Under the pieces are notes generated by a model, which saw nothing but the letters and a program-made list of their open reading frames with translations, was not told where the DNA came from and made no database searches. A stretch of DNA of 64,000 nt from Strongylocentrotus droebachiensis (lineage: Eukaryota; Echinodermata; Echinoidea; Camarodonta; Strongylocentrotidae), in NCBI GenBank assembly GCA_035222895.1, contig JAVYIG010009896.1, positions 1 through 64,000 on the forward strand. Reading direction: 5' to 3'. This document shows positions 12,981 to 23,710 of the stretch, piece after piece. The position numbers and the translations under genes are program-made. How positions within the stretch are numbered: the first letter of the stretch is position 1; every line of letters starts with the position of its first letter.

Positions 12981-13349
12981 TAATTGTAATGGCTTTCTTC
13001 TTTTTTACGCTTAGGTGGCTTAATTCCTCTTTTAAGAGAAAACTCTTAATAAGAGCGGCCTCTTGCTCGAACTCGTACTCGCACTCAGCATCCATGGTGG
13101 TATACAGTATAGTACTACGGTACACATGCAATTGCAATCGCACGCAGCCTAGTCAGCATGCATGCATGCAGCAAGCGGAGACCGTACCACTCATAAAAAC
13201 GATACCTTCAGAATGGAACGATAGCTGCAAAACGGAACACTATCTGCCAGCCACTCTGCGTGGTGGGTTACAATATCTGCCGGCAGATTTTGTGACGGGA
13301 ACACGATCCGCCAGTCACACTAAACGCCGTCACACCGGCCGGCCATACG

Positions 13350-13530
13350 TAAATGGCAGTGACGGTAACGATGGATTAGGAGGAAGGGGTGCATACGTGA
13401 ACTGCAAGGATGATCATACTATCATTTTAGAGTGTGCAATCTGGGTCGGAATTCAGCATAATATATTTATAAAAAAGAGGTTCACATAAAAGCACTCATG
13501 ATAAAGCCGCGCCCGGCCCCTACAACATCA
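13350..13530. repeat. Diverged second copy of the 7865-8115 sequence
   Basis: Shares GGCAGTGACGGTAACGATGG, AGGAGGAAGGG, GGTCGGAATT and GCCGCGCCCGGCCCCT in the same order with the region around 7.9-8.26 kb. Confidence 0.5.
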
Positions 13531-13589
13531 TTTTGGATTTTCAGATGATGGGGCGGGTGGCAGGGGTAGGGGGCAAAGTTCGCCCCACT

Positions 13590-14250
13590 CTTCAAGTACC
13601 CCCCAAAGGGCCACTTTTACTTTGTAAAGAAGTGCCCCTTCCCCTTTTTAACTCGGATAAGCGCACATTTCATCAACACATGTGCCCCCTTTCCTATCTG
13701 ATAAGGGCTATTTAGAAAAATGAGGCCCTTCATAAATAAAAAGTGTCCCTTTTCATCTCTGGTAAATGACCATTTTCATATATGAGAAGTTAATTCTTTT
13801 CACTTCAGTGCGCTCTTCACCTCCGATAATTGCCCCTATTCAAATCTGAGAGATGCTCGTTTTACTTTGAAAAGTACCCCTTCCCCTCCTGATAAGTACT
13901 CTTTTCATCTATGATGGGTGCCCATTTTCACCTTTGCTAACTGCCCTTTTATTTTGAATCGTGCCCCTTTTCCTTTCTAATAAGGGACCTATCCCCTTTT
14001 CATAAATGCCCCTTTTCACCTCTGATAAATAAATTTCTGATGGATGCCCCTTTTCCGTCGACAAATGCCCATTTCCCATACTCATAAGTGCCCTATCTCA
14101 TTTCTGGTGAGTGCCTCCTTTCAGGTGTAAGAAGTGCCTCGTTTGAACCTTTGATAATTACTCTTTGTACCTTGACACATGCTCCTTTTCTTTTCTAATA
14201 AGTGTCTTTATCCCTTTCGATAAGTGTCCCCTTAACCTCTCATCATCAGG
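13590..14250 (+). repeat. Degenerate tandem array, about 23-bp unit
   Basis: About 28 units resembling GATAAGTGCCCCTTTTCACC plus three bases (TCT). Units vary in length from about 22 to 26 bp and no two neighbours are identical. There are no unique spacers between units, so it is a minisatellite and not a CRISPR-type array. Confidence 0.75.
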
Positions 14251-14881
14251 CTTGCACCTAATTTCAAGCGACTAAGAGTAATTTCCCCTAAAGCTCGCTC
14301 GCTCGCTCGCATTTATAGATGATACAATTATATGTCACTTTAAAACAAAAGTTTTTTCAGTCTTCCGTGATGCTTATAACCCCATCATGATTTGGTTTTT
14401 TCCTCTTTATAAGATGTAATTTTTCACTCTGCGACCTCACAGATCTTACATTTTTTTCTCGCTCGCTTTGCTCGCTCGCAAATGAATATTCAGACAATCA
14501 CACCCAGCCGAAAGGGTGATGCTTAAGCAATATATTGTATAAGGATATAAAATATATATTATGTAAGGATGATATGTTCAATTTAACACAATTATACTGC
14601 AATTCCTTCATATATCATGTAACAAAATAAATGACAAGAGTATTTCAATGAAGCATATTTGTTCCCATGCAAATACAGTGCAAGACATAATTCAATTATA
14701 CTGATCTTACTTTCACCATCAAAACTCTCATTAATAATGCTTGTAGGTACATGTATATATCATCATTCCAATAAGTTAAATGAAATACAATCATAATTAT
14801 TAAACAATCCAACTTACTTTAAACAAAGTCTGATCACATTTCCTCCTACAGCAGGCCAAATGTACAAGTGCTTGCAGTCCT
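14250..14881. other. AT-rich sequence with repeated CTCGCTCGC motifs
   Basis: GCTCGCTCGCTCGCTCGC occurs at 14294-14311 and a similar run at 14458-14480. Otherwise nothing recognised. Confidence 0.4.
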
Positions 14882-14953
14882 ATAACATAGCTTAGAATGG
14901 CTACCTGCCTGCTATAGCATGCACCAATGCTAGCAATCACACAAAAGAAATCC
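14882..14953 (+). repeat. 72-bp perfect inverted repeat, left arm
   Basis: ATAACATAGCTTAGAATGGC through AAGAAATCC is the exact reverse complement of 15414-15485. The arms are separated by 460 bp. Confidence 0.9.
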
Positions 14954-15002
14954 ACTCATGCAAAGAGTTCAATAGAGATACCCCCAAAAAAGGCGGGAAA
15001 CA

Positions 15003-15066
15003 GTACAATGGGAACCCCTCTAGAGGGGAAACAATACATTGGGAATCCCTCTAGAGGGGAAACAAT
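15003..15066 (+). repeat. Short tandem duplication, about 31-bp unit
   Basis: CTCTAGAGGGGAAACAAT occurs twice in the spacer of the large inverted repeat, each preceded by GGGAAYCC. Confidence 0.6.
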
Positions 15067-15413
15067 TTGTCATTGACTGAAGAAGCAAGGGGGGGCATCT
15101 TTGCACCACATAATTTCTATTTAATTTACAACATAAATTCCAATTTACAACAATATAAAGAAAAACAAATATTGAAATCGTCCCTGATAATGGAATCCCA
15201 ATGAAAGGGTATATACCAATGTCTACAAAAATGTATATTTTCGCTTTGAGATTTCGCTTTGTAGGTGCCCTTTTTTGTTGGTGCTTTCCACTTTGGAAAT
15301 AGCTCCGCCGCCCCTGCTTACGCATTAGCGCCAGCGTTAATTTCGCGCTTGCGCGCACAGGGGGTGTGTGTGTGTTTGTGTGTGTGGGGGGGTGTGTGTT
15401 TGTGTGCATGAGG

Positions 15414-15485
15414 GGATTTCTTTTGTGTGATTGCTAGCATTGGTGCATGCTATAGCAGGCAGGTAGCCATTCTAAGCTATGTTAT
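15414..15485 (-). repeat. 72-bp perfect inverted repeat, right arm
   Basis: Exact reverse complement of 14882-14953. It ends about 23 bp before the reading frame of the LINE fragment begins. Confidence 0.9.
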
Positions 15486-15508
15486 GTTAACTGCAACAAA
15501 CGTATGAT

Positions 15509-16052
15509 TTGCAGGTAAGGGATGGGCAAAATGATTATGATTTTATAGATAAAGAATTAAAAGAAATATTTGTAAGACCAAGAATTACTATACTCATTAG
15601 AAAACAACGTGAATTTCAATTTAAATTATTGCATGGAGCCATATACACTAATGAGCATCTTCATAGATTTGGTTTTGTTGGTGATAATTTATGTTCGTTT
15701 TGTAAGCAGGAAATAGAAACATACAAACATTTATTTTTATCTTGTGGGAGCGTTCAAAGGAAATGGCAGGCTTTAATACAACTTTTTGAGTTAGATGAAA
15801 TTAAAGATTTAGAATGGCGAGATATATTTGTTGGGTTGGTAGGTAGTTCATATAGAATAAAAATGTGTAATACTATCATTTTCATGGTGAAGTATGTTAC
15901 ATTTATGTCAAGATCGGGGGGGGCGAGTACTAACTTTAGAAAAGATGAAAAAAAGCATTTTTAAGTATAGGGATGAGGAAAAGAAAATAGCAATTAAAAT
16001 GGGAAAGCTGGGATCACATTTCTTAAAGTGGGAGCAGCTTAAGATTAATTAA
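15509..16052 (+). pseudogene. LINE reverse transcriptase C terminus, frameshifted
   Basis: Reads FQFKLLHGAIYTNEHLHRFG then C-S-F-C-K-Q-E-I-E-T-Y-K-H-L-F-L-S-C, a CCHC-type zf-RVT finger found at the end of LINE polyproteins. After VKYVTFMSRSGGAS the frame must shift near the 8-base G run at about 15917; the resumed frame reads LEKMKKSIFKYRDEEKK and ends G-S-H-F-L-K-W-E-Q-L-K-I-N at TAA 16050-16052. 5'-truncated and frameshifted, so inactive. Confidence 0.75.
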
Positions 16053-16179
16053 GATTTGTTTTCTTCTCCACCGTGAGCCTGTTAAAAACGTAACTCTATT
16101 TTGCGGCCTGGATAACTTATTTAGTATATTTTTCTTGAGTTGAGAATGTAGGCAGACATCCACTGAGTGAGTACTGTGT

Positions 16180-16315
16180 GTGGGGGGGGGGGTGGGTGGG
16201 TGGGTGGGTGGGTGAGTGGGTGAGTATGTGTGTGGGTGGGTGAGTATGTTTGTGTGATAGAGGGTGAGTATGTTTGTGTGATGGAGGGGGCAGGGAGGGG
16301 GCAGGGAGGGGGCAG
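16180..16315 (+). repeat. GGGT minisatellite and GGGGGCA tandem repeats
   Basis: A 10-base G run, then six consecutive TGGG units, GAGTATGTKTGTGTG units and three GGGGGCAGGGA units. Runs of at least three G spaced by one base could form G-quadruplexes. Confidence 0.75.
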
Positions 16316-16661
16316 GATGTTTCAGTAAAATTACCTCCAGATTTGTTTAAGTTTTTTTTTGTAATATATAAGTGAATAACATTTACAATTGACATATTAT
16401 GTTTAGGTACTTATACGTTTACTTTGTTGCTAAGTTATATTATACTGCAAATAAGTTTGTGTTTAATTACGTTTATGTAAAAGCATCAATATTGAACACG
16501 TTTATTTTATTCAATTGTATGTTATGGTTTGTATTACACATCTGGAGAAATAAAACAAAATTGTTAAAAAAAAAAAAAAAGTTCCTCTCTAGCTCTGAAG
16601 TTGATTTTTTTTTTACCTGGATTCGTGCGATTCGGTTAATACTTTTAGAGGGAGTCTGATG

Positions 16662-17236
16662 GGTGATGTGCCCCCCTCTGAAGCTGACATTTTTTGATTT
16701 TTGAAACTGGATTCGTGCGTTTTGGTTAATACTTTTTTGGGGAGTCTGATTTGATTTCAAAACACCTGCAGTTAATGCGGGATGGGGTTGCAGCCTCTCT
16801 TTCCCCGAAAATTTAAAAATTACCAATATGCATTTGTTATATCTTATCTCGTATGTTTTGGTGACAATTAACACTTTCACAACATACATAAGCTCAAAGT
16901 TCCGCTCACTCGCTTCGCTCGCTCGCCAAATTATTAAACCAGGAAATAGATATTGGGGCAAGAGGCTTCAGCCCCCACTGATGGAAATGTCAAAAAAATT
17001 GCGCGCGAGCATAACTTGAAAACAGGGAATGTTGATATCGGACAAGAGATGTGACGTGAGCATGTCCCCTTTCCAAAATAATTGTGCCCGTTTGTAGGTA
17101 CCAGTACACTATTAAAGTACAGTGCTTCTAATATGACCTTGTCAGTATTGGTAAGTTTAAATGACGGTCTGCGCGGATTTCGAATTTCCGGCCCCCCCCC
17201 CCCCCCCCTATTGGAAAATCCTGGATCCGCGCCTGT
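16662..17236 (+). repeat. Element B copy 1, 570-bp direct repeat
   Basis: Nearly identical to 18576-19142: same order of CAAAACACCTGCAGTTAATG, TGTTATATCTTATCTCG, TTCGCTCGCTCGCC, ATGTGACGTGAGCATG and an ending in a C run then CCTGGATCCGCGCCTGT. The C run is 17 bases here and 8 in the other copy. A degenerate partial unit (TCTGAAGTTGATT, GGATTCGTGCGATTCGG) precedes it at 16589-16661. Confidence 0.85.
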
Positions 17237-17377
17237 ATTCAACAGCAAATTGCAAAATAAATACCAATATTTTTGTTTGATATATGTTACTGCTCGGAAT
17301 CTGTTAACGTGTTCAAATGGTTGGAGTGGTATCACTACTTGTTTCAACCATACTTTTTCGAAAGGACGTCCCACCCC

Positions 17378-17460
17378 TTCTCTCTCTCTCTCTCACTCTC
17401 TCTCTTTCTCTCCCTCATAACTCTTTCATCTCTCTCTCGATCTCTCTCTATCTCCCTACT
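17378..17460 (+). repeat. (TC)n microsatellite
   Basis: Imperfect TC repeat just before element A copy 2. Confidence 0.8.
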
Positions 17461-18476
17461 TTTTTTATTTGGATGAATCGCTATGACGTTTGAATATATA
17501 TATTAATTATTGAGTGGGCTTATTGTGCTTTCTAATGGATCCCTACAACATGGCAGATCCACTGAGGGGCCTGGCAGAGCAGAATCCAAGGTTGTTCTCG
17601 AGTTTATTTGACTTTCAAGAGAGTAATTTTTTTTTTTTAGAGAAAAAGAGGTTATTTCTAAAATGAAATGAAAGGACTCTTGAAAGTCAAATAGCCCTTT
17701 CATTTCCTTTTAGAAATAACCTCTCTTTACCTATTAAAGACAATTTTATGAGATGGAATGTTCAATCTGAGGGCTTGTTGTGCTCTTCGAAAAGAGCACA
17801 CAATGGGGGCAGTGCAATTTATACTTCAAGGGATGGATTATATAGTATTTATCGTTCTTGAAAGTCAAATAGCCCTTTCATTTCTTTTCAGAGATAAACT
17901 CTTATCCATCCCTTGATATTTAAATTGCGCTGCCCCTAGTGTGTGTTCTTTTTAAAGAGCACAAAAAAGCCCTCAGATTAGGCAGCAAGTAGCAGAAAAC
18001 GCCCTTAATACTGGACTCAACATTCAATGGAATGACGCCCACATCATTGCGTTTGAAACGCACTTCTGGTCAAGAATGGTAGAAGAATCATCTGCATAAA
18101 AAGGATAGGGATTATTGCTATACATTGTTACCTTTCTTCGCTCCAGTGATCTCAAGGCAGCAGACAGCAAGAAATTGTGTAAATAATAAAAGGTCTAAAG
18201 GAGTGGTTGTTAGAAGCTTTAACTACATAATACTCACACTCTTTCCAATTTTTGACAACAAATTGGGAACCACATCAATCTATATTTACGGATGGGGTGC
18301 AGGGGGAGAGCCTTTGCCGGCAGCCTTGGGGCGGAGCCCCAGGAAGTTCTTGAATTTAAAAACAAATTGGAAATTCAAATTAGTCGTCACAAGCGATAGA
18401 AATTGTTAGTTCCTCCTTGAAAGTCACAAAGCCCCTTTCATTTCATTTTAGAAATAACCTCTCTTTCTCTTCTCAT
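17461..18476 (+). mobile_element. Element A copy 2, Penelope-like-element remnant
   Basis: Second copy of 8603-9680, about 1.0 kb, with the same internal direct and inverted copies of AATGAAATGAAAGG and the same end. It lies between the two element B copies. Contains the coding relic at 17954-18099. Confidence 0.65.
17954..18099 (+). pseudogene. Second relic of Penelope-like endonuclease C-terminal region
   Basis: KEHKKALRLGSK, then after a one-base shift VAENALNTGLNIQWNDAHII and F-W-S-R-M-V-E-E-S-S-A before TAA. It carries the same frame break as the 9104-9249 copy, so the mutation predates the duplication or was in the spreading element. Confidence 0.45.
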
Positions 18477-18575
18477 GTTTTCCTTCCATCGTTCTCTATT
18501 TTTCCCATTTCCATAAAAGAATACAATTTTCTCACTTATGATGGCAAAACCATATCAATATGGCTATGTCATCAT

Positions 18576-19142
18576 GGTGATGTGCCCCCCTCTGAAGCTG
18601 ACATTTTTTTGATTTTTGAAACTGGATTCGTGCGTTTTGGTTAATACTTTTTGGGGGAGTCTGATTTGATTTCAAAACACCTGCAGTTAATGCGGGATGG
18701 GGTTGCAGCCTCTCTTTCCCCGAAAATTTAAAAATTACCAATATGCATTTGTTATATCTTATCTCGTATGTTTTGGTGACAATTAACACTTTCACAACAT
18801 ACACAAGCTCAAATTTCCGCTCACTCGCTTCGATCGCTCGCCAAATTATTAAACCAGGAAATAGATATTGGGGCAAGAGGCTTCAGCCCCCACTGATGGA
18901 AATGTCAAAAAAATTGCGCGCGAGCATAACTTGAAAACAGGGAATGTTGATATCGGACAAGAGATGTGACGTGAGCATGTCCCCTTTCCAAAATAATTGT
19001 GCCCGTTTGTAGGTACCAGTACACTATTAAAGTACAGTGCTTCTAATATGACCTTGTCAGTATTGGTAAGTTTAAATGACGGTCTGCGCGGATTTCGAAT
19101 TTCCGGCCCCCCCCTATTGGAAAATCCTGGATCCGCGCCTGT
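18576..19142 (+). repeat. Element B copy 2, 570-bp direct repeat
   Basis: Second copy of 16662-17236 with only a handful of substitutions (for example TTCGATCGCTCG in place of TTCGCTCGCTCG) and a shorter C run. Confidence 0.85.
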
Positions 19143-19658
19143 TAGCTGACATGCATTTTCCATTGTTTCTTTATTATGTTCACCCATTATGGGTAAAAAC
19201 TCTTCTTAGATTGCAACCGTTCGTAATTCTCAAGTTGTATTTTGTTTATCGTATGTACATGTATTTGGATTATTACGCGGGAAATAAAACCAAATCGACC
19301 AGACCAAATTCCTACTGTTCGGTCCTAGAGTTGGTACATGTGCATGTAAAGTGTAACCTATATATAAAGACCACTCAAGGAAGGTAAGAAAAATGGTGTT
19401 TAAATGCAAGTCCACTGTATCATGACCAACGAACTACTTCATTGATGAATAATCTAGAAGTTTTCTCAGTCAATCAAATTCTTGTTTACACGTAGTCATA
19501 AATTACATCTAACGAGGTATAATTGTTAAAATTGTTTCGCCGAAGGACAAACTAATAATGATGATGTATTTTTGTCTCACAAATGTAATTGTTGTTGCAT
19601 TGATATCCCGACAGTAAGAGGTGACTACCGTCTGAGATTCGTGTTGTACATGTAAGTA

Positions 19659-19800
19659 TAGGTGTTGTGGTATAGTGGATAAGTCACCGGATTGTAGATC
19701 ACAAGATACGGGGTTCAAAATCTAGCTCGGTACTAACGTCCTTTTTCTACATTTGCCACTCTCCACCCAGATGTATATGGGTATCTGATATGATATTTAC
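19659..19800 (+). mobile_element. tRNA-derived SINE copy
   Basis: GTGTTGTGGTATAGTGGATA (A-box region) and GGGGTTCAAAATC (B-box region) lie 45 bp apart, followed by the family core CATTTGCCACTCTCCACCCA. Pol III-type head; not a functional tRNA. Confidence 0.6.
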
Positions 19801-20019
19801 TTTAGCTGCTCAGCTATAACCATGGTAATAATGTGTAGGCGCCATGAGCATCACTGCGTGTGGGGCGCTAACCAACATTGTCATCATTATCATTATCATT
19901 GTTATATTGCAGTCCTTGTTATAAGGGTGACATTTCATGTTATTTATTTGATATCCGATGTACATAAACTCATCTATATAATTTCATTTCAAACAGACGA
20001 CAGGGGAAAAAAAATTGAA

Positions 20020-20130
20020 TTTCATTTTTTTTTTCGTCATCTTCATATTCTTCTTCTATACTTTTTCTTCTCCTATTTCTTCTTCCTTTTCTTTTTCTCC
20101 ATCTTCTCCTTCTTCTTCATCATCATCAGG
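20020..20130 (+). repeat. CT-rich simple-sequence tract
   Basis: TTC/TTCT-rich tract ending in (CAT)n near 20126. Confidence 0.6.
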
Positions 20131-20565
20131 CTACTGTTGGATGCATTCTCGTACTATTGTATGTGTGGTGCACACATTTATGTAAAGTGTTTAAAACTCT
20201 ACAAAGATAACTATGTGCGGCTAAACAAAGGTCGATATCGAAAACGTCTAATTACAAAAGGGGGAGATATGTGCTGGTATGATTGTCAGCTCGTCTGCAT
20301 GAAGACCGACTCTCAAAGACCCGGTTCAAAACTGGGTCTCGATTTTTGGATAGTGACGTAAGGGATCGGTCCCTAGAGGTTAATAATCACACACACGTGA
20401 AAACCAAAATGCACATTGACACACATATCCACAACACAATACAATATAATTCCTCCAGATTGCTTTACCTATTTCATTTTCTTCTTTAACTTATTTTGCT
20501 TGCCTTTACCTACTTTGGGTTGTACTAATTTCAGGCAACAATGCTCACGACAAGAATCATTTTAT

Positions 20566-20570
20566 CTCAG

Positions 20571-20662
<92 letters not shown>

Positions 20663-20735
20663 GCACCCACACGCACACACGCTCTCACTTACACACACGC
20701 GCGCACACACGCACAAAAACACAAACACATACGCA
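20566..20735 (+). repeat. (TC)n then (AC)n compound microsatellite
   Basis: About 80 bp of TC repeats followed by about 90 bp of imperfect AC/GCAC repeats. Confidence 0.9.
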
Positions 20736-20759
20736 CACGAATCGGTTTAGAATATGACA

Positions 20760-21382
20760 TTTTACAGGAAATATGAAACCCCCCAAAAGACGAAGATATT
20801 GGTGAAAAAGTGATACCAGGAAGAACTCTCATAACCGTACGAATAAGCTCACTGTTATTTCCACAAAGAAAAGAATTGCAGTGATATGTCAGGAAAGATA
20901 TAACAGATTTTTTTTAAAGGTGTTTTTAAAGGGACAACAAGTTTTCTTCACAAAAAACACAACACTGTTACATGGTAAATGACTGTTGACTCATTTCAAT
21001 AACATGTGTAGCAGTGGGCAATGTTTTAATTAGTGAAAAATAAAGCATTATCATTTATTGCGTAACATCCGTCTAGTCAAAGCGATGGTTAATTGTCATT
21101 AAATGACCAAAGGTGATGGCCTTGGTTTAAATTCGATAACAATTATGGCTCGTGTAAATGAATGACATCTGCGCCACAAGGGTCCTACGCGTATAATTCA
21201 CTGAGCTCTGAGTTATAAGGTACATAAAGGTGACACGAAGTTGATTCACAGCCTACGAGTCTCAAATTTCGTTCTCGGTCTCGTGGGCTGTAAGTCCCGA
21301 GATCCATCAGTCGGTCTCATGAACCCTCAGATATAAAAGTCAGAAGGTACACGGGACCGGCACAGTCGTTCCTGGGTACCAT
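20760..21382. other. AT-rich sequence, nothing recognised
   Basis: No gene, RNA or repeat family identified. Confidence 0.3.
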
Positions 21383-21519
21383 TGATACCTCAGTCATATC
21401 GCCAATCCGACTAAATACCGACCCCAAACCGACTCCAAACCGACCGATTCTTAGCCATTGGAGGCAATGTAATGGTTTGATTGGTCTGGTGTCGGTCTTG
21501 TCGGTGTGACTGGGGTATG
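21383..21519. mobile_element. Small palindromic element (MITE)
   Basis: GATACCTCAGTCATATCGCC on the left mirrors GGCGGTGTGACTGGGGTATG-like text on the right, with ACCGAC/GTCGGT repeats inside both arms. About 137 bp, fold-back over nearly its whole length. Confidence 0.6.
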
Positions 21520-23300
21520 AGCCTACGGTGTTAGCGATGTAGCATTGTGGTAGTCTCTGGATAGAGAGGGGTGAAATCCACTCTTTTAGGAGTCGTAATA
21601 TTGGGAATTAATTCGTTTTGGAATGGAAATCAACGCTTAAAGAGTCGAAACCACTAGGAAATTATGAATTTAATCCACTACTTTGGACGGTTTTATATAT
21701 CTTGAGAGTGGATCCGGAACAAATATATCATTTGTATGACACTTGAAATTTCCAGGGTGTATTGTCCCCCCCCCCCCCCCCCGCCCTCGTCTTTCTAGAA
21801 GTGTCCTTAAAAAACCTCCTAAAATGTAATACTTTTCTTTTCCAGGTGGAACGGCCTTCCATAAAGATAAAAGGAAAAGAGCTTAAATTCTAAATCAGAA
21901 GAATAGCATAATAGTTCAAACTCAGTCATGATCTGGTATTTAGATCGTGTCCTCGGGAGGGGCAGTCATAAGGGCTATTTCCTTCCTGGCGTTTTTCCGA
22001 GTGGTGTATCATTATATTTAAATTGAACCAAGTTATATTTCTTCAATGAATATAATTTTTTCTCCACGTTTCCTTGTAAATCGCGTTTGAAAACGTTTGG
22101 TAACCTATATATTCTCTGTGAGCTTGCGTGGTTGCAAATTACCGGTAACACTATGTGGTAGCCTTATTGAAAAGGCTGCTGATGTATCATTTCATTAAAA
22201 CAACCTGCTTAGGGAGCATTTAAAGGAATAAAGCAAATATAGGCAAAGAAATAATGAACTGAGAACTATAAAGTCAAACGTAATCAACCCCCTCCCCGGG
22301 AAAGCTGCCGTAGAGTGGAGGCTGCAACTGTAGCAATGTTGGTATATGCTCTGAAGGGCTTTTATAAGACATTACCTTGTCTCTCTCTCATTATCCAAAT
22401 TCGATGCAGAGATTGATTATATTGGAGAAAATGTTTGTTCGGATGTTTTCGCTTTTGTCAAAGTCTTACATTTTTAATTAATTTTACTTGTGGAAAAATA
22501 TCAGCAAGGGCATAAAAAAACAAAGGGGGCAATCAAAATGAAAGTACCATCCAGGTGAAAGCTAAGCTGCCAATTAGGATCTTGGAACAAAAACAAAATC
22601 AGTCAAAATTATCGATGATGAGATATGAATCAGCACCAGGGTCTAACTTGAAAAAATGCTCAATTGAATTTAACCTTTAAAATGTATTGACATTGCCTTA
22701 ATTATTTGTATAAACTCTTATCCACATCACAATCTTGTATAAAATTGCTGTGTGATGTTATACCATTGTTTTATTATTATATTGATTTTGTTCTTGATTT
22801 TTTTTAAAAATCATAATATAAATATTTGATTACTTCGTTAAACAGACAATATCAGCCTTGAGCTGCACGTCATGGTTTTTAAATAAACCAATTCAAGTTT
22901 AGTTTGTTTTAAAACATTGATTGATTGCGAGTAGAGGAATGTAACCCTCTACTTCAAGTCTCCACTCTCAAATTGCTGCTAGATTTCCTAGCAACCACAC
23001 TAGTCAATATATTAACTAGCACATCTTTCATCAAACCTGAGTCAACATGCTAAGAGTCGCTCTTGATAAAGACGTTCCCTGATATTTGTGATGACAGAGG
23101 TGGGCTAAAAAGGGGACGATTCTCAATCCACTGAGCTTTCATCGCAATCAAATCCCAATGAACCGTATGCTCATGAGCATCCTTTTAGCGCCAATGACAA
23201 ATTAGCGATATAAACAGAAATAAGCGTCTGTCCCGATTGTTTTGAGGGAACTACCCTTGATGCTTTAAGGCAAGTGCTAGAAGACAACCCAAACACCTTA
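21520..23300. other. AT-rich sequence, no gene found
   Basis: One C run at 21766-21782. No coding exon, RNA or interspersed repeat recognised. Confidence 0.35.
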
Positions 23301-23307
23301 GTCTTGT

Positions 23308-23470
23308 TCTTGTCTAGAGGATAAGTCACCGTATTGTAAAGCACAAGTTGTGGGGTTGCACATTCCTGCCGTAGTACTGACTTTGCCAAGACATCAATCC
23401 ACATTCGCCACACTCGACCCAGGTGTATCTGTAGTACCTGGTAGGATTTATAACTTGAATGTATACTGAG
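23308..23470 (+). mobile_element. tRNA-derived SINE fragment
   Basis: GGATAAGTCACCGTATTGTA, GTGGGGTTGCACATTCC and CATTCGCCACACTCGACCCA follow the order of the SINE family seen at 19659, diverged. Confidence 0.55.
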
Positions 23471-23620
23471 CGCTATGATTGACAGAGCTAAAGCCGAGGT
23501 GATAACATGATATGTGCTTTACATGAAATAGAATAGGCTGAGAGACAGAAAGATAGCGACAAGGAGTAAAACAAAAACTGAGAATGTAATACGAAAAGAA
23601 AATTTAAAAAAGCAACTTAC

Positions 23621-23710
23621 CTTGTCACTATAGCACAGTTCTACGGATATGACATCTAAAATCTCATCGATGAAGATACCAAAGATTGCGAGCAAAAAGA
23701 AGGAATAGTC
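23621..23710 (-). CDS. Isolated exon candidate, hydrophobic segment
   Basis: Ninety bases bounded by a CTTTTACAG acceptor and a GTAAGTTG donor. The only open phase encodes Y-S-F-F-L-L-A-I-F-G-I-F-I-D-E-I-L-D-V-I, then SVELCYSDK: one probable membrane-spanning helix with an acidic C-terminal flank. The frame stays open 15 codons upstream, to a TAG at about 23757. No neighbouring exons were found and I do not recognise the family. Confidence 0.35.

Larger units (their letters stand above)
10851..13348. mobile_element. Possible 2.5-kb DNA transposon derivative with diverged TIRs
   Basis: Left end CGCCGGTGTGACTGCAGATC, then GGCGGATCGTGTTC and AGCAGATATCGTG, is mirrored at 13263-13348 (ACACGATCCGCC, GTCACACCGGCCGG). 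Arms are about 70-85 bp and diverged. The interior has no transposase that I can read. A second element, with GGCGAACCTGG at 11029, a CT tract and a C run to about 11884, seems nested inside. Confidence 0.45.
15486..16580 (+). mobile_element. Non-LTR retrotransposon 3' end with poly-A tail
   Basis: Contains the reverse-transcriptase C-terminal zinc-finger region (15509-16052), a 3' UTR with a G-rich minisatellite, AATAAA at about 16550 and a 15-base A run at 16566-16580. This is a 5'-truncated LINE with a poly-A tail. The inverted repeat at its 5' border could come from twin-priming. Confidence 0.65.

Noticed and set aside
12989..13489. 166-codon plus-strand frame
   Set aside because: It spans the right terminal repeat of the candidate transposon and a duplicated repeat segment; no protein motif and unlike coding composition.
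13590..14250. CRISPR-like array
   Set aside because: Units are degenerate and contiguous with no unique spacers, and the window is eukaryotic.
16934..17374. Minus-strand frame containing GADPGFSNRGG
   Set aside because: It is the translation of the element B end and its G/C run; the same text recurs at 18849-19187 and has no domain.
20416..20757. Ser/Leu then Thr/His-rich frames
   Set aside because: Translation of the (TC)n(AC)n microsatellite; the same applies at 24.9-25.6, 27.1, 50.8, 58.0-58.6 and 62.7 kb.
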